This document shows, piece by piece, positions 1 to 5,552 of a stretch of DNA of 9,479 nucleotides; the stretch's first letter is position 1; each line of letters begins with the position of its first letter. The notes under the pieces were generated by a model. The model was not told the origin of the DNA. It did no database searches and saw only the letters and a list, made by a program, of their open reading frames with translations. A program made the position numbers and the translations under genes. Source of the DNA: Planctomycetaceae bacterium (GTDB taxonomy: Bacteria; Planctomycetota; Planctomycetia; Pirellulales; Pirellulaceae); the NCBI GenBank assembly GCA_012965455.1, contig DTSG01000375.1, positions 1 to 9,479 on the forward strand, written 5' to 3'.

Positions 1-1124
1 CCCTGCGGGTCTTTGCGCGTGGCATAGATTTGCCACAGTTGAGCAACGTTGTCCTTCTTATCTTTTCCAGGGTTGTAGATTCGCGAATTCGCGGTGATTT
101 GTCCTGAATAAATTCTCGCCCATGAGATATCACCAGTTTTGGCTGGAACCACTTTAAAGACTAAGCCACAAAAGGGCTCGTCGACGGCCGGCTTGCGGGA
201 TACCACTTGCTCTTCTTCTTGTTTGCGGCCGGTGGAAACAAGTGTTCCAACAACAGGAGGTCGATCGAGGGGGCTCGGTAAATAGGCTTGAACGGCGTCT
301 AAAATTGGCTGTACTCCAATACCATGCAGCGCCGACCCACACATTACTGGTTGAAAAGACTGTTGAATCGTTCCCTTGCGTAATACATCATGAATGGCGG
401 ACTCAGGGATATCTTCTTCCATGAGCATCAAGTCGGTAAGTTCCTCGCTGTATTCAGCCAGTTGTTCGAGCATCTTCAACCGCCATACTTGGGCAGTGTC
501 GACTAGCTCCTCAGGGATCTCGGTTTCTTGGATATCTAATGCGTCTTCCTGATCATCAAAGCTCAGCATCCGCATCCGTACGAGATCAATGACACCATAA
601 AAGGGAAGGCTGGTATGTGCCGGCCCCGCGCCGGCTGGAATTTGAATCGCAACAGGTTTGGCTCCCAAGCGGGTACTGAGTTCCCCAAAGACGGCGTCAA
701 AATCGGCTCCTTCACGGTCCATCTTGTTAATAAAGACAATACGCGGAACTTCGTAATGGTCTGCCTGTCGCCAAACCGTTTCACTTTGGGCCTCGACACC
801 CTCGCGCGCACTGAAGACAACCACAGCTCCATCCAATACTCGCAAACACCGCTCCACTTCTGCCGTAAAATCAACGTGCCCGGGAGTGTCGAGCAGGTTA
901 ATATGGACATTTTTCCAGTTGAAGGTGACACAGGCCGAGTAAATGGTGATGCCCCGCTCTTGTTCTTCCGGGTCGTCATCCGTCACCGTCGTTCCCTTAT
1001 CAACCATACCCACGCGATGTTTGGCACCACTATAAAACAACATGCGTTCGGTGACGGTGGTTTTGCCGGCATCGATATGCGCGATGATGCCAAAATTGCG
1101 AAGCTTGTCTATTTGACGTGCCAT
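1..1124 (-). CDS. fusA: Elongation factor G-like GTPase, N-terminal 374 codons (cut by the window edge)
   Basis: Translational GTPase of the EF-G family, acting on the ribosome in translocation and/or recycling. I read it from the ATG at 1124-1122. The frame is open to base 1, so the C-terminal part (most of domain II and domains III-V) lies outside. Visible G-domain motifs are the P-loop AHIDAGKT (residues 15-22), switch I RGITI (57-61), DTPGH (79-83) and NKMD (133-136), followed by a CGSA element near 263 and the start of the domain II barrel. Switch I reads VDKGTTVTDDDPEEQERGITI in two joined pieces (VDKGTTVTD, then DDPEEQERGITI), not the classical GAATMDW type; this resembles spdEFG2/mitochondrial EF-G2. 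No Shine-Dalgarno sequence is visible before the ATG. It lies 189 bp after rpsG, beyond a terminator, so it probably has its own promoter. GC is intermediate (50-57% in two counted lines). The family is certain; the subtype is inference. Confidence 0.93.
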   Translation of the reverse strand, partial: MARQIDKLRNFGIIAHIDAGKTTVTERMLFYSGAKHRVGMVDKGTTVTDDDPEEQERGITIYSACVTFNWKNVHINLLDTPGHVDFTAEVERCLRVLDGAVVVFSAREGVEAQSETVWRQADHYEVPRIVFINKMDREGADFDAVFGELSTRLGAKPVAIQIPAGAGPAHTSLPFYGVIDLVRMRMLSFDDQEDALDIQETEIPEELVDTAQVWRLKMLEQLAEYSEELTDLMLMEEDIPESAIHDVLRKGTIQQSFQPVMCGSALHGIGVQPILDAVQAYLPSPLDRPPVVGTLVSTGRKQEEEQVVSRKPAVDEPFCGLVFKVVPAKTGDISWARIYSGQITANSRIYNPGKDKKDNVAQLWQIYATRKDPQ

Positions 1125-1163
1125 GAGTTGAAGAGCCCAATAAAACCGAACTAGAACAAGAGA

Positions 1164-1172
1164 TGTGGATAA
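1164..1172 (-). promoter_or_regulatory. Exact DnaA-box 9-mer in the EF-G gene leader
   Basis: The minus strand reads TTATCCACA, the consensus high-affinity DnaA box, 40 bases upstream of the EF-G start codon and downstream of the rpsG terminator. I see no second box, AT-rich unwinding element or dnaA/dnaN gene nearby, so this is not an origin. It could be a DnaA-controlled promoter site or a chance match. Confidence 0.3.
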
Positions 1173-1257
1173 TTCATATTGTTAATGGGAAAGCTGCCTG
1201 TGGGAAGGTGCAAACGTTAAATGGAATCTGCCAAACGGCGGACTGATTTCAGCAGCG

Positions 1258-1292
1258 AAAAAAAAAACCGCGCGACCGTAAGTCTAACGCGG
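1258..1292 (-). terminator. Intrinsic terminator between rpsG and the EF-G gene
   Basis: On the minus strand a CCGCG/CGCGG stem (1292-1288 with 1272-1268) closes a 15-nt loop, in which GAC and GTC can pair as an inner stem. It is followed directly by ten T residues (1267-1258). It begins about 22 nt after the rpsG stop codon. Hairpin plus T-run is the classical rho-independent layout. It should end or attenuate the rpsL-rpsG transcript before the EF-G gene. Confidence 0.85.
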
Positions 1293-1313
1293 CTTGATTT
1301 ATTGTATGTGGAA

Positions 1314-1784
1314 TTACCAAGCGAAGTGAGCAAACGCTTTGTTCGCATCAGCCATACGGTGGATGTTTTCACGTCGAGTAATCGCGGCGCCTTCTTTGTT
1401 GTAGGCAGCAACGAGTTCGTCAGCAAGTTTCAGATGAGTAGGTCGGCCTTTCTTTTCACGCAAGGCGATCAAGATCCAGCGGAATGCCAATGATTGTTGG
1501 CGGTTTTTGTTGACCTGCATTGGCACCTGGTAAGCAGCACCACCGACTCGCTTAGAGCGAACTTCGATTTGTGGTTTGACGTTTTCAACAGCCGTTGTGA
1601 ATACTTCAAGCGGTTCTACGTCTGGAAGCCGAGTCTGAATTTCATCGAGTGCATTGTAGAAAATTGCCTGAGCGACAGTTTTCTTTCCGTCGTTCATCAA
1701 GCAATTGATGAATTTACTTGCAAGCAGTGAATCGAACTTTGGATCCGGCTTGAGTTGTTTTCGGCTGGCGGTAATTCTACCCAT
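1314..1784 (-). CDS. rpsG: 30S ribosomal protein S7
   Basis: Primary 16S rRNA-binding protein of the 30S head, near the E-site and mRNA exit. The product is 156 residues, the usual length for bacterial S7. Visible signatures are the N-terminal segment MGRITASRKQLKPDPKF, the MNDGKKTVAQAIFYNAL helix, NVKPQIEVRSKRVGGAAYQVP and the C-terminal REKKGRPTHLKLADELVAAY region followed by RRENIHRMADANKAFAH. It lies 68 bp after rpsL, in the normal str-operon order. No strong ribosome binding site is present: a GGAA lies about 13 nt upstream in an A/T-rich leader. One counted line is about 43% GC, well below the GH16/sulfatase pair. A terminator follows the TAA stop closely. Nothing looks damaged. Confidence 0.98.
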   Translation of the reverse strand: MGRITASRKQLKPDPKFDSLLASKFINCLMNDGKKTVAQAIFYNALDEIQTRLPDVEPLEVFTTAVENVKPQIEVRSKRVGGAAYQVPMQVNKNRQQSLAFRWILIALREKKGRPTHLKLADELVAAYNKEGAAITRRENIHRMADANKAFAHFAW

Positions 1785-1852
1785 CTTTATTTATTCCGTA
1801 ATTTTTTTCGTGGAGCTGTGTTACTGATAACGAAGCGATAAATAATATGGCG

Positions 1853-2221
1853 TTATGGCTTTTTCGCCCCATAGCGACTACGTGATTGACGGCGACCCTC
1901 TACTCCGAGAGCATCGAGAGCTCCACGAATGACTTGGTAACGGACGCCTGGTAAGTCACGCACTCGTCCACCTCGTACAAGCACAATCGAGTGTTCCTGT
2001 AGGTTATGACCTTCACCTGGAATGTATACGGTGACTTCTTTACCATTGGAAAGACGAACACGAGTGATTTTTCGCAGAGCCGAATTTGGTTTCTTCGGTG
2101 TCATAGTACGTACCTGTAAACATACGCCTTGCTTTTGTGGGCAGCGTTCTAATACAGGTGCTTTTGATTGCTTACGTCGTTTCTTGCGACGCTTACGAAC
2201 GAGTTGATTTATCGTTGGCAT
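1853..2221 (-). CDS. rpsL: 30S ribosomal protein S12 with Arg at the Lys88 position
   Basis: Ribosomal protein S12, part of the decoding centre of the 30S subunit. The product is 122 residues and aligns without gaps to E. coli S12 through the diagnostic segments CPQKQGVC (27-34), TPKKPNSALRK (41-51), GEGHNLQEHS (69-78) and RGGRVRDLPGVRY (83-95). Lys43 and Asp89 are conserved. Residue 88 is Arg (codon CGT) where E. coli and many bacteria have Lys, a change known to reduce streptomycin sensitivity. The start is fixed by the conserved MPTINQLVRK N-terminus; a GGAAA lies about 9-13 nt upstream. It is the first ribosomal gene after the GH16/sulfatase pair and probably the first gene of an rpsL-rpsG transcript driven from the 240-bp spacer upstream. 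Confidence 0.98.
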   Translation of the reverse strand: MPTINQLVRKRRKKRRKQSKAPVLERCPQKQGVCLQVRTMTPKKPNSALRKITRVRLSNGKEVTVYIPGEGHNLQEHSIVLVRGGRVRDLPGVRYQVIRGALDALGVEGRRQSRSRYGAKKP

Positions 2222-2262
2222 GAAAGGTTTCCAAAACCGATAATTAATGAATGTTGTTTCTG

Positions 2263-2289
2263 TTATTAATACTTATTTCTACGCGTCAA
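2263..2289 (-). promoter_or_regulatory. Candidate sigma-70 promoter close to rpsL
   Basis: On the minus strand TTGACG (2289-2284) is followed after 15 bp by TAATAA (2268-2263), about 40 bp before the rpsL start in an A/T-rich leader. An alternative reading is TTGTTG with an 18-bp spacer to the same -10. Spacing is not ideal in either reading, so this is a candidate only. Confidence 0.4.
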
Positions 2290-2330
2290 CAAGGCCAAAC
2301 TGCCTCGAAAAACCGCTAGGGGAACTACTC

Positions 2331-2358
2331 AGCCTACACGCTCATAGCTGCTTGTCAA
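2331..2358 (-). promoter_or_regulatory. Candidate promoter with a perfect -35 inside the left repeat copy
   Basis: On the minus strand a perfect TTGACA (2358-2353) is followed after 16 bp by TAGGCT (2336-2331), a weak -10. The TTGACA lies in a 14-base stretch (2346-2359) that is absent from the other repeat copy, so only this copy carries it. It would drive rpsL-rpsG independently of the genes upstream. Confidence 0.35.
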
Positions 2359-2394
2359 TTGCCATTGGCTGTTTTTGAAAAAACTCAATGAACT
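2331..2394 (-). repeat. Direct repeat, copy A, on the rpsL side of the GH16/sulfatase pair
   Basis: Matches 5420-5468 in the same orientation. By eye, 44 of 49 aligned bases agree, with a 14-base insertion here (2346-2359) and one extra A in the A-run. Best blocks are 2360-2369, identical to 5435-5444, and CTCAATGAACT at 2384-2394, identical to 5458-5468. The two copies bracket exactly the GH16 and sulfatase genes. Confidence 0.8.
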
Positions 2395-2461
2395 GCTTGC
2401 AACCGCTGCAGGCCGGCACTCGGCAAGACAAACAGCAATTAGAGAAGTCTTCTCATGAGTT

Positions 2462-4120
2462 TCAGTTCCGTCCGGCTAGGGGTTCTGTAAATTCACCAAA
2501 CGGTCTGTGCTCGAACTGCACCAACGCCTTGGCAAGTTCACGTTTCATGAGCGCAGCGACTTGGGGATGTTTGTCAAAGATGTTGTTCTTCTCTGCGGGG
2601 TCCGTTTTTAGATTGTAGAGCTGGTCGGCTTCGAAGTAATGCGCGTTGGCCTGTGAAGCGTAATGGCCCAGATGCCCGTTGCGTGTGAGGTACGGACGTT
2701 TGAGCGGTGGGTTGTCGCGATACGCATTGAATTTGTGGCCCGCCGCGATCTTCTGCTGAATCTCGGGGGGATAACGCACGGCGATGTATTTCCACTCAGC
2801 GGTTTTGACTCCGCGTGAGTGGCCCATTTCACCAAACAGCACCTCCCGCAGTGGCTCCTGGCTGCCCGCCAGTGCCGGCTTGAAACTAAGGCCGTCCATC
2901 CGGTAGTTGTCTGGACGCTCAATGCCGCACAGATCGAGCACGGTTGGGGCGAAGTCGATATTGGCCACAATGCCGTCGTACTTAGAATGTGGCTTGATCG
3001 TTCCCGGCCACAGGCAGAGCATGGGAACTCGCATGCCGTATTCGTATAGCGTCGTCTTGCCGTGACGGTATGAACCGTGATCGGGTACAAACACGATCAG
3101 AGTGTCTTTCTCGATTCCAAGCTGCCTAACTTTGTCGATGATCGCGCCGACGCCGTCGTCGAGCCACAACGCGAACGCAGTGCGATCATCAAATCCTGCT
3201 TGACGATTCCGCTGCAACACGTTCTTTCGCGACGGCAGTACGTCGAAGCCCTCGGCCACGAATCCTTCGCCGGTCATGCGGGGATCGGCTGCGAGCGAAA
3301 ACTCGTTGACCCAGGGTGCTGGCCCGTGATGGAGCGTTGTGGAAAAACAGAGAAAGAACGGCTTCTCCTTCGACTCGTCCAGAAACCGGAATACCTTATC
3401 GACTGTCCAGTCGAGGTTGTGAACATTCAACGCATCGCAATGCAGCTCTTTCAGGTTCGCGGCGTAGACACCATCCGCAAAATCAAAACCGTACTTTTTG
3501 ATCTCGTCGCACCACTTCTGATGGTTGCGGCGCATCATGGCGTTGACTTGTGGGTCTCGCGGATCTGCGTTTTGCGGCCAGTTTTCCAGCCCAGAGTCAC
3601 GTGCGTTTCCGTTAGCCTGCAGCCAGTCATGGCGGATGACATGCGACTTGCCAACAAACCCGGTTCGATAACCGTTCAGCTGCAGCACTTTGGCCAGATT
3701 CCAGCGATGCGGTTCCAACTCGCCTATGTTCTCGACCTGCGTCTGATCGCCCAGCGGGTGCTCACGTAGGAAGCGTTGCCCCTCGCAGCGACCGGCATAT
3801 CGTCCCGTCAGAAAGCTGTAGCGAGACGGCGAACAGACCGTAGACGTAACATTGAAGTTGCTCAGGTAGATTCCATCCTTCATCATCTGATTCAAATGGG
3901 GCGTGTGGACCTTCCCGCCCATGAACCCGAATGAGTCCCAGCTCTGATCGTCGGTGAGGATCAGCACGATATTGGGCTTCTTTCCTGTCGAGCCTGGTGA
4001 TGTTGCAGTCGGCAGCGTGTTCTGCGCCGAAGTGGGATTCACAAGGAGCACAGAGGCAACGGTCAGCGTCAGTAATCGTAAAAACATAGGTTGCAATAAT
4101 CCCGAGAGTTCTATATTCAT
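2462..4120 (-). CDS. Secreted type I (formylglycine) sulfatase
   Basis: Sulfuric ester hydrolase, probably exported to remove sulfate from polysaccharides or glycans. It is 552 residues from the ATG at 4120. The core begins at KKPNIVLILTDDQSWDSFG, with metal-binding D57/D58. The activation site CSPSRYSFLTGR (96-107) has Cys96 in C-x-P-S-R, so it needs a formylglycine-generating enzyme. Other expected residues are K158 and H160 (GKSH), H264/H265 (TLHHGP), D347-H348 (VPDHG) and K355. The C-terminal subdomain carries DQLYNLKTDPAEKNN. A hydrophobic signal peptide ends near TSAQN (residue 34). An internal ATG at 4087 (Met12) gives a more typical signal peptide; GGGG before the 4120 ATG favours the longer form. 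It lies 143 bp after the GH16 gene in the same direction with no terminator between, so cotranscription is likely. The substrate cannot be read from the sequence. GC is high compared with the operon around it. Confidence 0.95.
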   Translation of the reverse strand: MNIELSGLLQPMFLRLLTLTVASVLLVNPTSAQNTLPTATSPGSTGKKPNIVLILTDDQSWDSFGFMGGKVHTPHLNQMMKDGIYLSNFNVTSTVCSPSRYSFLTGRYAGRCEGQRFLREHPLGDQTQVENIGELEPHRWNLAKVLQLNGYRTGFVGKSHVIRHDWLQANGNARDSGLENWPQNADPRDPQVNAMMRRNHQKWCDEIKKYGFDFADGVYAANLKELHCDALNVHNLDWTVDKVFRFLDESKEKPFFLCFSTTLHHGPAPWVNEFSLAADPRMTGEGFVAEGFDVLPSRKNVLQRNRQAGFDDRTAFALWLDDGVGAIIDKVRQLGIEKDTLIVFVPDHGSYRHGKTTLYEYGMRVPMLCLWPGTIKPHSKYDGIVANIDFAPTVLDLCGIERPDNYRMDGLSFKPALAGSQEPLREVLFGEMGHSRGVKTAEWKYIAVRYPPEIQQKIAAGHKFNAYRDNPPLKRPYLTRNGHLGHYASQANAHYFEADQLYNLKTDPAEKNNIFDKHPQVAALMKRELAKALVQFEHRPFGEFTEPLAGRN

Positions 4121-4263
4121 TCTAACCCCGCTGCCTTTTCCTGAGAACGCTGATAGCCATGACGTTCATCCAATTTTCTAAGTCTCCCTAACGCATCTAC
4201 CTGAAAGCTGCAATTTTGTCTCCACTAAGGTAGTCATCATTAAAGCGGTGAACAACATTGATA

Positions 4264-5307
4264 TCAGTCTGCCCACTGGTAGACACGTACATAGTCGCAC
4301 TGAAATGTCTGTGGAAAGGCGTCTGGAGCAATCTGATCGGCCCGTTGGTCAGTCTTCTCGAAAAACCGACCATCGACTGCGAGATTGATGATCAAATGAA
4401 ATGGTTGGTCGTACGGTGCGCGCGGATTCTCTTTCGCTGTTTCGCAGAACCACTCCTCCTTCGTCCGTGTCTTGCACAACTTTCCATCCACGAACCACTT
4501 AATCTCGTCGGCAGTCCACTCCAGGGCGTAAACGTGGAAGTCCTCGGCCGCATCCTTTGCCGGAAACTTGTAGCTATGGGCCAAATAGGTGTTCCGAGGC
4601 CAGGCGCCTCCAAAGTGAAGCGCACCGGTTGTCTCATCAACCGCGTTTCCTCGCGATTCGATAATATCGATCTCACCACCTGCGGCCCAACCGCCATATT
4701 TCGATTCGGTCGGCAGCATCCAAACGGCGGGCCAGATTCCTTGACCGTTGGGCATTTTGGCACGAATCTCAAATCGCCCGTACTGCCATTCCCCGCGTTT
4801 CTGTGTTCGAATTCGCGCCGACGAGTAGGGCTGCGTCTTGCCGTCGCTAGTGGTATGCGGATCACGATGCACCGCGATATTCAAGAAACCATCCCTGACG
4901 AAACAATACTTGGGATCCGTCCGGTAGGCCTGTCGTTCGTTATTTCCGCCGCCGTAGTTGTTCTCTTCCTTCTCCCATTTCGTGAAATCCAGAGTATCTC
5001 CATCAAACTCATCCGTCCAAACCATCACCCACGTCTGCGAAGGTGATGTCACGCGGTAATCGCCTGCTGGGAAGAATCCCGTGAAGGGGGCCCCCGATCC
5101 CCGTACGCCTAAACCGACGTTTGTCCATAAGTCGCCTTTCTTGGTCTGCAGCTGATAATACTTGCCGATTTCGGTTGCGTATTTCACCTCGACCGCTGGC
5201 GAGACCGACATGCCCGGCTCGGCGCACGCAACGGCTTGCAGGATTGCGAACAACAGAGCGATGCTCAAGGGCACGGAGGTGATCGTATAATGCTGGACGA
5301 GTTGCAT
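4264..5307 (-). CDS. Secreted GH16 endo-beta-glucanase (laminarinase-like)
   Basis: Retaining glycoside hydrolase family 16 enzyme, most like beta-1,3-glucanases (laminarinases) and exported. It is 347 residues. A signal peptide spans about 1-30 (hydrophobic SVPLSIALLFAILQAVACA). A small beta-rich module (about 35-90) with EIGKYYQLQ and FFPAGDYRV precedes the catalytic domain. GH16 landmarks are WTDEFDGDTLDFTKW (97-111), GRFEIRAKMPNGQGIWPAVW (177-196), the active-site motif EIDIIE (E212 nucleophile, D214, E217 acid/base), EDFHVYALEWTADEIKWFVDG (255-275) and a C-terminal DYVRVYQWAD. AGGAA lies about 4 nt before the ATG. It is complete and is the first gene of the pair with the sulfatase. Beta-agarase or carrageenase activity is possible, since these are also GH16 and the neighbour is a sulfatase, but the overall sequence looks more like laminarinase. 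Confidence 0.93.
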   Translation of the reverse strand: MQLVQHYTITSVPLSIALLFAILQAVACAEPGMSVSPAVEVKYATEIGKYYQLQTKKGDLWTNVGLGVRGSGAPFTGFFPAGDYRVTSPSQTWVMVWTDEFDGDTLDFTKWEKEENNYGGGNNERQAYRTDPKYCFVRDGFLNIAVHRDPHTTSDGKTQPYSSARIRTQKRGEWQYGRFEIRAKMPNGQGIWPAVWMLPTESKYGGWAAGGEIDIIESRGNAVDETTGALHFGGAWPRNTYLAHSYKFPAKDAAEDFHVYALEWTADEIKWFVDGKLCKTRTKEEWFCETAKENPRAPYDQPFHLIINLAVDGRFFEKTDQRADQIAPDAFPQTFQCDYVRVYQWAD

Positions 5308-5370
5308 AATTTCCTAACAGCACGAATGCGTCCACCGGGTTGCCGCCAGCGATGTGGATTTCAGATTCAT

Positions 5371-5395
5371 ACCGGACGACAACGCCGGTGTTTTT
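5371..5395 (+). terminator. Terminator-like hairpin facing the plus strand
   Basis: ACCGG (5371-5375) pairs with CCGGT (5385-5389) around a 9-nt loop and is followed after one base by five T residues (5391-5395). It has terminator form only on the plus strand, where I find no gene, and lies in the leader upstream of the GH16 gene. It might stop antisense transcription or be chance. Confidence 0.25.
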
Positions 5396-5419
5396 ATGAT
5401 ATCCGCTTTTCTGCGATCC

Positions 5420-5468
5420 AGGCTACAGGCTCATTGCCATTGGCGTTATTTGAAAAACTCAATGAACT
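5420..5468 (-). repeat. Direct repeat, copy B, on the rpoC side of the GH16/sulfatase pair
   Basis: Counterpart of 2331-2394 in the same orientation, lacking that copy's 14-base insertion and its TTGACA. It lies 84 bp after the rpoC stop and 112 bp before the GH16 start codon. It has no coding potential of its own that I can support. Confidence 0.8.
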
Positions 5469-5519
5469 CACGCAAATGATGTCGGCCAGAAAAACATGTT
5501 TGTATTTCAATGCTTTGCT

Positions 5520-5532
5520 CAGCCTCCGGCTG
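5520..5532 (-). other. Short GC hairpin just after rpoC
   Basis: On the minus strand CAGCC-GGA-GGCTG forms a perfect 5-bp stem with a 3-nt loop about 20 nt after the rpoC stop. No T-run follows, so it is not a convincing rho-independent terminator. It could protect the rpoC 3' end or cause pausing. Confidence 0.35.
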
Positions 5533-5552
5533 GCTAGAATGTGTAAAAAGAG

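Larger units (their letters stand above)
2395..5419 (-). other. Inferred inserted module: GH16 glucanase plus sulfatase between rpoC and rpsL
   Basis: The interval between the two direct repeats contains only two complete secreted polysaccharide-degrading enzymes, placed where rpoC is normally followed by rpsL. Counted 60-base lines give about 62% and 67% GC in the sulfatase gene and 55% in the GH16 gene, against 43% in rpsG and 45-47% in rpoC. No transposase, integrase, tRNA or terminal inverted repeat is visible. The mechanism is unknown; recombination between short repeats or duplication of the rpoC-rpsL spacer would fit. Confidence 0.5.

Noticed and set aside
619..635. GC-rich palindrome (GCCGGC ... 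GCCGGC)
   Set aside because: Lies within the EF-G coding frame and encodes an Ala/Gly/Pro loop; no regulatory context.
563..979. Second minus-strand open frame of 138 codons over the EF-G gene
   Set aside because: It is the +1/-1 shadow of the EF-G frame; the true frame starts at 1124 and holds all G motifs without a break.
615..1154. Plus-strand 179-codon open frame
   Set aside because: It is antisense to the EF-G reading frame, whose GTPase motifs are intact; the plus-strand peptide resembles nothing and overlaps the true start.
2442..2454. Perfect 13-base inverted repeat (GAGAAG/CTTCTC) just after the sulfatase stop
   Set aside because: Only a one-base centre, A/T-rich pairs when folded with a realistic loop, and no T-run after it on the minus strand, so not a supportable terminator.
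3077..3769. Plus-strand 230-codon open frame
   Set aside because: Shadow of the high-GC sulfatase gene on the other strand; no recognisable motif and no ribosome binding site.
4258..5046. Plus-strand 262-codon open frame
   Set aside because: It covers the GH16 catalytic domain in antisense, where the EIDIIE active site lies on the minus strand; the plus-strand peptide looks like random high-GC translation.
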